64,000 nt of DNA from CAZABC01 sp964483405 (GCA_964483405.1 CAZABC010000004.1:88176-152175); one strand, 5' to 3'; shown: positions 47,976 through 57,601, counted from the stretch's first letter. The notes: generated by a model not told the origin, from the letters alone. Translations and numbers: made by a program.

Positions 47976-49909
47976 TGATGACGACGACGGGCGACGGCGG
48001 CCGGGCCGCCGAGGTACCACAGGAGATCGAGCTCAAGTACCGCGTCCTCGACGCGGCCGTGGCCGCCCGGCTGCTCGCCGGCGACCGGCTCGGCACGTTC
48101 GCCGCGACCGGGACGCCGCGCACGACCCAGCACGAGGACCGCTACGTCGACACGGCCGATGGCGCCCTCGCCCGGGCCGGGTTCGCGGCTCGGCTCCGGA
48201 CCGTGGGCGGAGCCACCGTCCTCGGTATCAAGTCGCTCGCCCGATCGGGTGATGGCGCGCTCCATCGACGCGACGAGCTCGAAGGTCCGGCCGACCGGAG
48301 CCTGCTCCCTCGCGACTGGCCGCCGTCGGACGCCCGGTCGCTCATCCTCGAGCAGTGCGGCGACGCGCCGCTCGTCGACATCGTCACCCTTCGCCAGCTC
48401 CGCCACAAGCGGTCGTACGAGGCGGACGGGACCGTGCTCGAACTCAGCCTCGACGAGGTCGACGTCGTCGACCGCGGTCGGATCGTCGAGCACTTCCGGG
48501 AGCTGGAGATCGAGCTCGTCGGCGGCGAGGGCGCCCGGCTGGAGGCGCTCGCCACGGTCCTCGACGCGGACGATCGACTGACGGCCGCGGCCGGGTCCAA
48601 GTACGAGGCGGCCCTTGCGGCAGCCGGCATCGACCTGGGCGACGGCGGCCCCACCCGCCGGAACGCGGCCGGGACGTCGGGCGAGGCGATCGCCGTCGCC
48701 GAGCCCGCGGTCGCCGCGTCGGCCGACGCAGGGGGCCGGCCGGACGCCGAGGCCGGGATCGCGGTCGAGATGGCGGAGGCCGACGCCGGGCGCCCGGCCG
48801 ACGCATCGCCGACCGAAGTGCCGCCGCCCGAACGACCCCGAAGCCGTCGACGCCGCCCCTCGCCCCCCGGGGTGATGGCCGGGGCGGCGAGCGACGCCGT
48901 GCAGGTCGCCGAGCCGTCCGTCGAGTCGCCACCGCCTGCGGAGGTGCCGGTCGAGCTCGGACCGCCGCGACTCGCGGTCGGCAAGACGCCCGGCGTCCGG
49001 CGTGACGACACGATCGCCGAGGCCGGCCGGAAGGTCCTCCGTTTCCACCTCGCCCGGATGCTCGCCCGGGAGGCCGGGACGCGGCTCGGTGAGGACCCCG
49101 AGGAGCTGCACTCGATGCGCGTCGCGACGCGCCGCATGCGGGCCGCCTGGCGCGTCTTCGGGACCGCCTTCCGCCCAGGCCGGACGCGTCGCTACCGTCG
49201 CGACCTGCGCGAGGTGGCCGGCCGGCTCGGCGCCGTCCGTGACCTCGACGTCCTCGTCGAGCACCTCGACGCGTATGCGAAGACCCGGCCGGATCCCGAA
49301 CGGGCAGGCCTCGCGCCGCTCCGGGCCGAGTGGCTGCGGCAGCGCGAGGAAGCCCGGGTCCTGCTCCTGCGGACGCTCGACTCGCCGCCATACGAGCGCT
49401 TCGTCGCCGAGTACCGTGACTTCGTCGAGACCGAGGGCCTCGCCGTCCTGCCCGTCGCGCCGACCCAGCCGCATCGGGTCAACGACACGATGCCGTCGCA
49501 CATCTGGGCGGCGTTCGAGCAGCTCCGGGCCTACGAGCCGGTGATGCGCTGGGCCGACGTCGAGACGCTCCACGAGCTGCGGATCGCCGCGAAGTGGCTC
49601 CGCTACACGATCGAGTTCGTCCGCGAGCCGCTCGGCCCGGGTGCCGGTCCGCTCGTCGAGAAGGTCGTCGCCCTCCAGGACCACCTCGGGAACCTCCACG
49701 ACGCCGACGTCGCGGCCGGTCTGGCCCGGACGTACCTCGTCGAGCACGCCGCCGGGCTCGGCGACGACGAGACGACGGCGATCGCGCGCTACCTCATCGA
49801 CCGCGAGCGGGAGCTCGGGCGGCTCCGGCGGACCGTCGGCCCGACGTGGCGGCGCGTCTCGGGGATCGCGTTCCGACGCCAGCTGGGGCGGGTGCTCGCC
49901 GAGCTCTGA
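47975..49909 (+). CDS. CYTH-CHAD fusion protein (polyphosphate-associated)
   Basis: A 644-residue protein. Residues about 12-215 are a CYTH triphosphate-tunnel domain (EIELKYRV with the ExExK motif; YVDTADGALARAGFAARLR; HKRSYEADG). A low-complexity linker of about 130 residues rich in Ala, Glu and Pro follows. The C-terminal CHAD domain is alpha-helical with repeated conserved His (EELHSMRVATRRMRAAWRVF; VETLHELRIAAKWLRYTIEFV). CHAD domains bind polyphosphate and CYTH domains hydrolyse triphosphates. Translation is coupled to ppk by TGATG, which fits a joint polyphosphate role. Confidence 0.93.
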   Translation: MMTTTGDGGRAAEVPQEIELKYRVLDAAVAARLLAGDRLGTFAATGTPRTTQHEDRYVDTADGALARAGFAARLRTVGGATVLGIKSLARSGDGALHRRDELEGPADRSLLPRDWPPSDARSLILEQCGDAPLVDIVTLRQLRHKRSYEADGTVLELSLDEVDVVDRGRIVEHFRELEIELVGGEGARLEALATVLDADDRLTAAAGSKYEAALAAAGIDLGDGGPTRRNAAGTSGEAIAVAEPAVAASADAGGRPDAEAGIAVEMAEADAGRPADASPTEVPPPERPRSRRRRPSPPGVMAGAASDAVQVAEPSVESPPPAEVPVELGPPRLAVGKTPGVRRDDTIAEAGRKVLRFHLARMLAREAGTRLGEDPEELHSMRVATRRMRAAWRVFGTAFRPGRTRRYRRDLREVAGRLGAVRDLDVLVEHLDAYAKTRPDPERAGLAPLRAEWLRQREEARVLLLRTLDSPPYERFVAEYRDFVETEGLAVLPVAPTQPHRVNDTMPSHIWAAFEQLRAYEPVMRWADVETLHELRIAAKWLRYTIEFVREPLGPGAGPLVEKVVALQDHLGNLHDADVAAGLARTYLVEHAAGLGDDETTAIARYLIDRERELGRLRRTVGPTWRRVSGIAFRRQLGRVLAEL

Positions 49910-49955
49910 GGGACCGCCGCCGAGACCGCGCCGCCGAGCGTGGGGCCGTCCGCGC

Positions 49956-50945
49956 TCAGCGCCAGCCGTGGGCCAGGTGCTCGAGCCCGTCGCGCCAGGC
50001 CGGGCCGGCGTGGGCGGTGACGAGGATCGTGCCTTCCCGCAGGCCCTCGTCGGAGACGTGTAGTCGGTCGAGACCGTAGCGATCGAGGATCGCCTCGAGG
50101 ATGACGGCGCCGGCCGGCAGGATCCGCGAGCGGACCAGCCGGATCGCATGCCGCTCGGCGGCGAGCGCGGACGGCTCGGTCAGGAGGACCGCGAGCGCAT
50201 CGACGAGGCGCCGACGGGTGAGGGTCCGGTCGAGCGCGGCGCGCGGCAGCACCCGCAGCAGGTTCGACGCCGTCCCGCCGACCGCGACGAGCCGGGCGGG
50301 CGCGAGTGCGGGCGCGTCGGCCAGCGTCTCGCGCGCCGCGGCACGGAGGGCCGCGATCTCGTCGGCGGTGGGCGGGTCGCTCGTCACGTATCGCTCGGTC
50401 AGCCTGGCGGCACCGAGGCGGAGTCCGAACGCGGCGGCCCGTCGGCCCGGTCCGACGCCGACGATCTCGCTCGACCCGCCGCCGACATCGACGACCGCGA
50501 GGTCGTCGGTGACCGGCCGACCCGCCGTCACCCCGACGAGGGTCAGCAGCGCCTCCTCCTCGTGGGTGAGCACGTGGAGCGGCGACCCGGTCGCCCGCTC
50601 GACGGCATGGACGATCGGCGCGGCGTCGGCCGCCCGACGGAGCGGCTCGGTCGCCACGAAGGTGATCGACCGCGAGCCCAGCCGGCGGGCGGCGTCGCCG
50701 TAGTGGGCGAGCGTCGTGACGAGCGACCCCCGGGCGGCGGGACCGAGCACGCCGTCGTCGGCAGCGGTCCCGAGCCCGAGGAAGACCGACTCGTCGAGGA
50801 GCGGCTCGAGCCGGTGCGAGCCGGCGACCGCGACGAGCAGGTGGACCGAGGTCGAGCCGACGTCGACGGCGGCGACGATCGCCGGTTCCGGCGCGGGACG
50901 ACGGGGCGTCGGCCGCCGCCGGGCGGCCGGTGCTGGGTCAGTCAC
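49956..50945 (-). CDS. ppx: Exopolyphosphatase / guanosine pentaphosphate phosphatase (Ppx/GppA)
   Basis: A 329-residue ASKHA-fold phosphatase: IVAAVDVGSTSVHLLVAV (phosphate 1), FVATEPLRRAADA, LAVVDVGGGSSEIVGV (phosphate 2) and LVAVGGTASNLLRV. It degrades polyphosphate or pppGpp and lacks the C-terminal HD extension of long Ppx. GTG at 50945 overlaps the upstream gene by eight bases, and the longer open frame would run deep into that gene. It converges on the ppk-CHAD operon, putting synthesis and breakdown side by side. Confidence 0.9.
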   Translation of the reverse strand: MTDPAPAARRRPTPRRPAPEPAIVAAVDVGSTSVHLLVAVAGSHRLEPLLDESVFLGLGTAADDGVLGPAARGSLVTTLAHYGDAARRLGSRSITFVATEPLRRAADAAPIVHAVERATGSPLHVLTHEEEALLTLVGVTAGRPVTDDLAVVDVGGGSSEIVGVGPGRRAAAFGLRLGAARLTERYVTSDPPTADEIAALRAAARETLADAPALAPARLVAVGGTASNLLRVLPRAALDRTLTRRRLVDALAVLLTEPSALAAERHAIRLVRSRILPAGAVILEAILDRYGLDRLHVSDEGLREGTILVTAHAGPAWRDGLEHLAHGWR

Positions 50946-51837
50946 CTCCGGCGGCCGGTCGGTCGGGACCGTCATCCCCGATGGGCTCGGCGGGCTCGGC
51001 CGGCGCGTCGGCCGCCGGGTCGCCGGCCGGCTGGCCCGCACGCGGAACCTCGCCACCCGCGCCGACCGCGTCGCCCGTCTCGACCGGCGGGGCGGCGTCC
51101 GGCCGCCAGGCCAGCGCCGGGTCACCGGGCGGCTGCCAGGGGCGCGACACCCCGCCGGGCTCCGGCGCCGGGTGGGGTGCCGGGTCGGGTGCCGGGTCGG
51201 GTGCCGGGTCGATCGCCGGCTCCGTCCCGGGTCCGGGCTCCGCCTCGAAGGCCGCCGGCTCCGGTGCGCGTGCTACCTCGCCCGGAGGTTCCGGCTCGGC
51301 CTCCGCCTCGGGTCCCGGCTCCGCCTCGAAGGCCGCGTCCGGTTCGCGCCCCGGCTCCGGCTCCGGCTCCGGTGCGCGTGCTACCTCGCCCGGAGGTTCC
51401 GGCTCGGCCTCCGCCTCGGGTCCCGGCTCCGCCTCGAAGGCCGCGTCCGGTTCGCGCCCCGGCTCCGGCTCCGCCTCGAGTCCCGGCTCCGGCTCCGGCA
51501 CGCCAAGGTCGGCTTCCTGCATGCCCGTGTCGACGGCCGTGGTCTCGACCGTCGGGCTCGCTCCGGCCTCACCGATGAGCGCGGCCAGCGCCGCGTCGCT
51601 CCGGGCCAGCGCCACCCGGGCATCGGCGACCGAGGGATCCGCGGACCCGCCGACGAGCGCGACGGCCTCGGCGATCAGCGCCCGCAGCTCATTGACCGCC
51701 TCGTCGAGCTGGCGTCGCCGCTTCTGTGCGCGGGCCAGGGCGGAGTCGAGCCGCCGCTCGAGCTTGCGGAGGCGTCGCTCGACCCCGCTCGCCGCGGGGG
51801 TCGACGGGCGGCCGGCACGCTGATTCTGCTTGCTCAT
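50938..51837 (-). CDS. Coiled-coil protein with acidic Pro/Glu tandem repeats
   Basis: A 299-residue protein of unknown function. Residues about 17-65 are a basic-then-heptad coiled coil (VERRLRKLERRLDSALARAQ, then VNELRALIAEAVAL). The rest is disordered: acidic PEPEPG-type repeats including a perfect 36-residue tandem duplication (DNA 51255-51473), then Pro/Asp/Ala repeats such as PAPDPAPDPAPHPAP. GGAGGG lies before the ATG at 51837. It is upstream of and overlapping ppx, so it may work with polyphosphate; the basic coil could bind it, as inference. Confidence 0.7.
   Translation of the reverse strand: MSKQNQRAGRPSTPAASGVERRLRKLERRLDSALARAQKRRRQLDEAVNELRALIAEAVALVGGSADPSVADARVALARSDAALAALIGEAGASPTVETTAVDTGMQEADLGVPEPEPGLEAEPEPGREPDAAFEAEPGPEAEAEPEPPGEVARAPEPEPEPGREPDAAFEAEPGPEAEAEPEPPGEVARAPEPAAFEAEPGPGTEPAIDPAPDPAPDPAPHPAPEPGGVSRPWQPPGDPALAWRPDAAPPVETGDAVGAGGEVPRAGQPAGDPAADAPAEPAEPIGDDGPDRPAAGGD
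51255..51473. repeat. Perfect 108-bp tandem duplication inside the acidic-repeat gene
   Basis: Bases 51255-51365 and 51363-51473 are identical at an offset of 108 bp, exactly 36 codons, so the frame is kept. The lack of any mismatch points to a recent duplication and a length-variable locus. Confidence 0.85.
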
Positions 51838-52064
51838 CGGACCCTCCGAAGGTCAGCGGACGGCGGCGGGAACGTGCGTCACCGCCGGCGTCGCCGCCCG
51901 GCCCCCGGACCGGCGGCGCGATCGTGGCCAAGGCCGGCCGTTCGGGCAGCCCGAGCCTCGGCCGGTCGGTCCAGTCTGCCACGCCCGGGCCCGGCCCACG
52001 CGGGGTCGGCGCGAGCCACGAGCACGCGCGGTCGGCTGACGGTCGTCCCGGTGCGCGATCGGTG
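51838..52064. other. Intergenic stretch with no feature seen before the Pho-box
   Basis: About 225 bases between the divergent acidic-repeat gene and the phoB-like promoter. Apart from the ribosome-binding site at its left end I see no ORF, repeat or RNA-like fold in it. Confidence 0.5.
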
Positions 52065-52118
52065 CTAACCGGCCGTTAACGGCGACGCAACGGCCGGTTG
52101 ACGACGCGATCGGAACCT
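52065..52118 (+). promoter_or_regulatory. Pho-box-like direct repeats and promoter of the phoB-like gene
   Basis: CTAAC (52065), TTAAC (52076), GCAAC (52087) and TTGAC (52098) recur every 11 bp. Ten bases after the last comes a -10-like GAACCT (52113-52118), then six bases and the ATG at 52125, so the gene is leaderless. The same layout precedes pstS. Eleven-bp direct repeats are the known binding form for PhoB/PhoP-type regulators. Confidence 0.7.
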
Positions 52119-52124
52119 CCGCTC

Positions 52125-52898
52125 ATGGCGACTCCGCATCCGAGCCAGGCTCCCGTCCCCGGGGGGAGGACGGGAGCGTCGGAGTCGCCACCGCCGCTCG
52201 ACGTCGGGGCGGCCGCGAACGCCGCCGCGACCGCCTGGGTGGTCATGGCCGCCGGCGGCGTGACCGCCGCGGCAGCCGCCACCTTCCCGGTCGGCATCCG
52301 GGCGGTCGGCGATCACGCCGCGCTCGAGCGGGCACTGGCAGACCTCCGGCCCCGGGTCGTCCTGCTGGAGATGCCGCCGGCCGGGCCGGCGGAGGTCGCC
52401 GCGGTCGCCCGTGAGCGACGACGGCGGCCCTCGATGCGGGCGATGCTCCTCAACGACCCGGCCGACGTCGACGGGCGCCTGGCGGCCCTCGAGCTCGGCT
52501 TGGACGAGGCGCTGCCGCTCACCACGCCGCTCGGCGAGGTCGTCGGTCGACTGCGGCTCGCGACGTCGGCTCCCCGCCGCCCGGGCACCGGGCTCCGGAT
52601 CGCCGACGGGCTCGAGCTCGACCTCGTCGCCCATGAGCTCCGGCGGGACGGCGACGTCGTCCATCTCCGCCCGAAGGAGTACGCCCTGCTCGCGCTCCTC
52701 GCGGCGCATCCGGGTCGCGCCTACACCCGACGGCAGCTGCTCGATCGCGTCTGGGGCCAGGGCTCCGAGAGTGACCCGCGGACGGTCGACGTCCACGTCC
52801 GCTGGCTCCGCTCGAAGATCGAGCCGACCCCGGACGCGCCTCAGCGGCTGGTGACCGTCCGCGGCATCGGCTACCGCCTCGAGCCGCCCGACCGTTAA
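52125..52898 (+). CDS. PhoB/OmpR-family regulator with degenerate receiver
   Basis: A 257-residue DNA-binding regulator. The C-terminal winged helix is intact: LELDLVAHELRRDGDVVHLRPKEYALLALLAAHPGRAYTRRQLLDRVWG, then RTVDVHVRWLRSKIEP and VRGIGYRLEPP. The N-terminal half folds like a receiver but the phosphate-accepting Asp is Glu82 in RPRVVLLEMPP, and the acidic pair near the N-terminus is missing. Such a receiver may be permanently active or controlled by binding. It lies between its own Pho-box-like repeats and those of pstS, so it is the likely phosphate regulator. A PhoR-like kinase is at 61069-62307. Confidence 0.85.
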   Translation: MATPHPSQAPVPGGRTGASESPPPLDVGAAANAAATAWVVMAAGGVTAAAAATFPVGIRAVGDHAALERALADLRPRVVLLEMPPAGPAEVAAVARERRRRPSMRAMLLNDPADVDGRLAALELGLDEALPLTTPLGEVVGRLRLATSAPRRPGTGLRIADGLELDLVAHELRRDGDVVHLRPKEYALLALLAAHPGRAYTRRQLLDRVWGQGSESDPRTVDVHVRWLRSKIEPTPDAPQRLVTVRGIGYRLEPPDR

Positions 52899-52948
52899 CG
52901 CACGCTTAACCGTCATGAAACGAGTCGTTGACCGCGGCCGACGACGCT
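52895..52948 (+). promoter_or_regulatory. Pho-box-like direct repeats and promoter of pstS
   Basis: TTAAC (52895), TTAAC (52906), GAAAC (52917) and TTGAC (52928) recur every 11 bp, followed after ten bases by GACGCT (52943-52948). The repeat phase and the distance to the -10 box are identical to the site before the phoB-like gene. The first repeat contains the phoB stop codon. Confidence 0.72.
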
Positions 52949-53015
52949 CAGCCAGACCTCGCTTCAGATGAGGAGGGCGCCCCGTGCGGCGCCGCATTGG
53001 AGGAACACACAGACG

Positions 53016-54017
<1,002 letters not shown>

Positions 54018-54040
54018 CCACCGCCGCTCCTCCTCCCCAG

Positions 54041-54085
54041 GCGGGCGCATCGACCCGGGACTCGGACCCGGGACGGTGCGCCCGC
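54041..54085 (+). terminator. Long hairpin between pstS and pstC
   Basis: GCGGGCGCA (54041-54049) pairs with TGCGCCCGC (54077-54085); inside, CCCGGG (54054-54059) pairs with CCCGGG (54067-54072). Placed 23 bases after the pstS stop, it should cut or protect the message so PstS exceeds the permeases. Confidence 0.7.
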
Positions 54086-54099
54086 TGCCCCTTCCCTGC

Positions 54100-54105
54100 T
54101 AGCCT
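54100..54105 (+). promoter_or_regulatory. Possible internal -10 element before pstC
   Basis: TAGCCT after the hairpin and 36 bases before the pstC start. It could give low constitutive expression of pstCAB-phoU independent of the Pho repeats. Confidence 0.35.
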
Positions 54106-54141
54106 GAGCCTGTCGCGTCCGCGCTCGAGGACCCCAGCCCG

Positions 54142-55053
54142 ATGACCGCGCCGACCATCGACCTGACCCACCGGCGCCCGCTCCGCGAGCGGGCGATCGA
54201 GACACTGCTGTTCCTGTCGGCCACCCTCGGGGTGGTGACGACGATCGGCATCATCGTCGTGCTCGCGTTCGAGACGCTCCAGTTCTTCCAGTACGTCAGC
54301 CCGGTCGAGTTCCTCACCGGCACGGTCTGGTCGGCGTCGATCAAGCCGTACGCCTTCGGCATCCTTCCGCTGCTGAGCGGGACGCTCCTCGTCGCGACCA
54401 TCGCGATGGTCATCGCGGTCCCGCTCGGGCTGCTCGCGGCGATCCTCCTCGCCGAGTACGCGACGCCGCGGATCCGCAACGTCGTCAAGCCGGTCCTCGA
54501 GACCATCGCCGGGATCCCGACGATCGTCCTCGGCTTCTTCGCCATCAACTTCCTCGCCCCCCAGATCCTCAAGCCGATCTTCGGCGACGACATCGGCCTC
54601 TTCTCGGCCCTCTCGGGCGGCATCGTCGTCGGGCTGCTGATCACGCCGCTGATCGCGAGCATCTCCGAGGATGCGATGACCGCCGTCCCGCGGGGCATGC
54701 GGGAGGGGGCCTACGCGATGGGCGCGACGAAGTTCGAGGTCGTCCGGAAGGTCGTCTTCCCGGCCGCGCTGTCGGGGATCATGGCCTCGATCATCCTGGC
54801 GATGAGCCGGGCCGTCGGCGAGACGATGGCCGTCGTCCTCGCCGTCGGAACGCAGCCCCAGCTCACCTTCAACCCGCTCGAGAGCGTCCAGACGATGACG
54901 GCGTTCATCGTTCAGATCAGCCTCGGCGACACGCCCCAGGGCTCGGTCCAGTTCTACTCGCTGTTCGCGGTGGCGATGGTCCTCTTCTTGATGACCCTCG
55001 GCCTCAACCTCCTGAGCGCCGCGTTCGTGCGGCGGTTCCGGACGACCTACTGA
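54142..55053 (+). CDS. pstC: Phosphate ABC transporter permease PstC
   Basis: A 303-residue six-helix permease. Family features are YVSPVEFLTGTVWSAS, the FGILPLLSGTLLVATIAM start of the BPD domain and the coupling region MREGAYAMGATKFEVVRKVVFPAALSGI. ATG at 54142; the stop overlaps pstA as TGATG. It forms the channel with PstA. Confidence 0.96.
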   Translation: MTAPTIDLTHRRPLRERAIETLLFLSATLGVVTTIGIIVVLAFETLQFFQYVSPVEFLTGTVWSASIKPYAFGILPLLSGTLLVATIAMVIAVPLGLLAAILLAEYATPRIRNVVKPVLETIAGIPTIVLGFFAINFLAPQILKPIFGDDIGLFSALSGGIVVGLLITPLIASISEDAMTAVPRGMREGAYAMGATKFEVVRKVVFPAALSGIMASIILAMSRAVGETMAVVLAVGTQPQLTFNPLESVQTMTAFIVQISLGDTPQGSVQFYSLFAVAMVLFLMTLGLNLLSAAFVRRFRTTY

Positions 55054-55967
55054 TGACCGCCGCCACGCCGACCGCCCCGACCGCCCCGGCCTCGCCCGCC
55101 GGCCGCTTCGAGCCCGCCCTCGCTCGCCGCAAGCTCACCGGGACGGTCTTCTACGGACTCTGCCTGCTCGCCATCTGGGTCCTGATCCTCGCCCTCGCCC
55201 TGCTCCTGTTCGACGTCTTCGCCCGTGGCCTGCCGTGGCTCGACTGGGACTTCCTCACCGGCGTGCCATCGCGCAACCCCGAGAATGCGGGGATCCTGCC
55301 CGCCCTCATCGGCTCGATCTACCTGACCGTGATGGTCGGGATCATGACCTTCCCGACCGGCGTCGCGGCGGCGATCTACCTCTCCGAGTACGCCAAGGAC
55401 AACCGGCTCAACCGGTTCCTCCAGACGAACATCGGCAACCTCGCCGGCGTGCCGTCGATCGTCTACGGGATCTTCGGGCTGGCCCTCTTCGTCCGCCTGT
55501 TGGGCTTCGGCCCGACCCTTTTCTCGGGCGCGCTCACGCTGACCCTGCTCATCCTGCCGATCGTCATCATCGCCAGCATCGAGGCGCTCAAGGCGGTTCC
55601 GCAGGCGCAGCGCGAGGGCGCCTACGCGCTCGGCGCGTCGCGCTGGCAGATGGTCCGCGGGTCGCTCCTGCCGGCGGCCGCGCCGGGCGTCATGACCGGC
55701 ATCATCCTGGCGATGGCCCGGGCGATCGGCGAGACGGCCCCGCTCATCCTCGTCGGGGCGTTCACCTTCGTCACCTTCCTGCCCGCGCCGTTCAGCGGCG
55801 GCTACACCGTCCTCCCGATCCAGGTCTTCCAGTGGGCGGCCCGCCCGCAGGCCGACTTCCAGGGGATCGCCGCGGCGACGATCATCGTGATCCTCGTCCT
55901 GATGTTCCTGCTGAACCTGCTCGCGCTCGTCGTCCGTGTCCGCCTGTCGCGGCACATCCAGTGGTAG
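55053..55967 (+). CDS. pstA: Phosphate ABC transporter permease PstA
   Basis: A 304-residue six-helix permease with FLTGVPSRNPENAGILPALIGSIYLT, NIGNLAGVPSIVYGIFGLALF and the coupling region QREGAYALGASRWQMVRGSLLPAAAPGV. The start overlaps the pstC stop by one base. Confidence 0.96.
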   Translation: MTAATPTAPTAPASPAGRFEPALARRKLTGTVFYGLCLLAIWVLILALALLLFDVFARGLPWLDWDFLTGVPSRNPENAGILPALIGSIYLTVMVGIMTFPTGVAAAIYLSEYAKDNRLNRFLQTNIGNLAGVPSIVYGIFGLALFVRLLGFGPTLFSGALTLTLLILPIVIIASIEALKAVPQAQREGAYALGASRWQMVRGSLLPAAAPGVMTGIILAMARAIGETAPLILVGAFTFVTFLPAPFSGGYTVLPIQVFQWAARPQADFQGIAAATIIVILVLMFLLNLLALVVRVRLSRHIQW

Positions 55968-55978
55968 AGGAGACGCCC

Positions 55979-56827
55979 TTGAACCCCGCCGCCACGGCGC
56001 CGGCGATGCCATCCATCCGGATCTCGACGGCCGGCCGCGACGAGCCGGCTCCGACCGCGTCGAAGGAGACGGTCGTCGAGCTGCGCGACGTCGCCTGCCA
56101 CTACGGCTCGTTCCGGGCCGTCAAGGACGTGAACATCGAGGTCGCCAAGCGCGAGGTGACCGCGCTCATCGGCCCGTCCGGCTGCGGCAAGTCGACCCTG
56201 CTCCGGACGATCAACCGGATGAACGACCTCGTCGCGTCGTTCCGGCTCACCGGCCGGATCGAGATCGATGGCCAGGACCTGTACGGACCAGGGGTCGACC
56301 CGGTCGCGGTCCGGCGGCGGGTCGGGATGGTCTTCCAGAAGCCGAACCCGTTCCCCAAGTCGATCTACGACAACGTCGCCTTCGGCCCCCGGATCAACGG
56401 CTACAAGGGCGGGATGGACGACCTCGTCGAGGCGTCGCTCCGGCGGGCCGCGCTGTGGGACGAGGTCAAGGACAAGCTCAAGCAGTCAGGGATGGCACTC
56501 TCGGGCGGACAGCAGCAGCGGCTCTGCATCGCCCGGACGATCGCCATCGAGCCCGAGGTCATCCTGATGGACGAGCCGTGCTCGGCGCTCGACCCGCGCT
56601 CGACGCTCCAGATCGAGGAGCTGATGGCCGAGCTGAAGCGCGACTACACGATCATCATCGTGACCCACAACATGCAGCAGGCTGCCCGGGCATCCGACAC
56701 GACGGTCTTCATGACGATGGACTCGGACCGAGCCGGCTACGTCGTCGAGCAGGGCGACACCGTCTCGATCTTCACCAACCCCAAGAACCAGCTGACCGAG
56801 GACTACGTCTCCGGTCGGTTCGGCTGA
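55979..56827 (+). CDS. pstB: Phosphate ABC transporter ATPase PstB
   Basis: A 282-residue ATPase with Walker A GPSGCGKSTLLRTINRMNDL, QKPNPFPKSIYDNVAFGPR (PstB-specific Q-loop region), signature LSGGQQQRLCIAR, Walker B VILMDEPCSALDP and IIIVTHNMQQAARASD. A TTG start at 55979 is chosen because GAGGAG lies six bases before it; ATG 56006 would remove nine residues. Confidence 0.96.
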   Translation: MNPAATAPAMPSIRISTAGRDEPAPTASKETVVELRDVACHYGSFRAVKDVNIEVAKREVTALIGPSGCGKSTLLRTINRMNDLVASFRLTGRIEIDGQDLYGPGVDPVAVRRRVGMVFQKPNPFPKSIYDNVAFGPRINGYKGGMDDLVEASLRRAALWDEVKDKLKQSGMALSGGQQQRLCIARTIAIEPEVILMDEPCSALDPRSTLQIEELMAELKRDYTIIIVTHNMQQAARASDTTVFMTMDSDRAGYVVEQGDTVSIFTNPKNQLTEDYVSGRFG

Positions 56828-56843
56828 GCCCGGAGGCGGACCG

Positions 56844-57599
56844 ATGACCGACCAGCCAGCCACGACCCCGGAGCCCGTGCCGGCCGACGTCGAGCGACTC
56901 CTCGCGGAGATCGAGGGCGACGTCGTGACGCCACCGATCGCCGCGGCGCGGCCGCTCCTCGACAGCGAGGAGAACCTCATCAAGGACGCCATCCTCAGGA
57001 TGGCCTCGCTCGTCGAGGATGCCATCCGCGGGGTCGGGCGGGCGCTCGTCGCCCACGACGCGGCGGCCGCGACCCGGATCATCGAGGCCGATCCGATCAT
57101 CAACGAGATGCAGCGGGCGATCACCCGGCTCGTCGCGGTGACGATCGCCACGCAGCAGCCCGTCGCCCGCGACCTGCGCTACCTGCTGACGCTCGACCAC
57201 GTCAGCTACGAGCTCGAGCGGATCGGCGACCATGCGGCGTCGGTCGCCAAGCAGGTCGTCAAGCTCGCGCCGGAGCCGCCGGTCGGCGAGTACCTGAACC
57301 TGCCGCAGATGGCGACGCGGGGCGCGGATCTCCTGCGCGACGTCCTCCGGGCGCTCGTCGACGCGGACCCGACCGCCGCGCGCGCCGCCGCGGTCGCCGA
57401 CGACGAGATCGACCGGCTCTACCACGCGACCTTCGACGAGTGCGTGGCGATCATGCGCGACGACCCGGCGACGGTCGAGCGGGCGACGCGGCTCGTCATC
57501 GCCTCGCATTACCTCGAGCGGATCGGCGACCGATCCACCAACATCGCCGAGGACATCGTCTTCCTCGCGACCGGCGACGTCGAGGATCTCAACCCGTAG
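56844..57599 (+). CDS. phoU: Phosphate transport regulator PhoU
   Basis: A 251-residue all-helical protein of two PhoU repeats, linking the Pst transporter to the kinase and lowering phosphate signalling when phosphate is ample. Metal-binding and helix motifs are ARDLRYLLTLDHVSYELERIGDHA in repeat 1 and RLVIASHYLERIGDRSTNIAED in repeat 2. The first about 35 residues are an extra Pro-rich lead. It follows pstB by 16 bases. Confidence 0.95.
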   Translation: MTDQPATTPEPVPADVERLLAEIEGDVVTPPIAAARPLLDSEENLIKDAILRMASLVEDAIRGVGRALVAHDAAAATRIIEADPIINEMQRAITRLVAVTIATQQPVARDLRYLLTLDHVSYELERIGDHAASVAKQVVKLAPEPPVGEYLNLPQMATRGADLLRDVLRALVDADPTAARAAAVADDEIDRLYHATFDECVAIMRDDPATVERATRLVIASHYLERIGDRSTNIAEDIVFLATGDVEDLNP

Positions 57600-57601
57600 C
57601 G

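Noticed and set aside
45366..48020. 884-codon open frame antisense to ppk
   Set aside because: Repetitive acidic translation with no motif; ppk on the plus strand is intact.
51271..51390. Repeated TACCTC elements resembling -10 boxes
   Set aside because: They lie inside the tandem coding repeat on the opposite strand with no start codon downstream; they are copies of the codon repeat.
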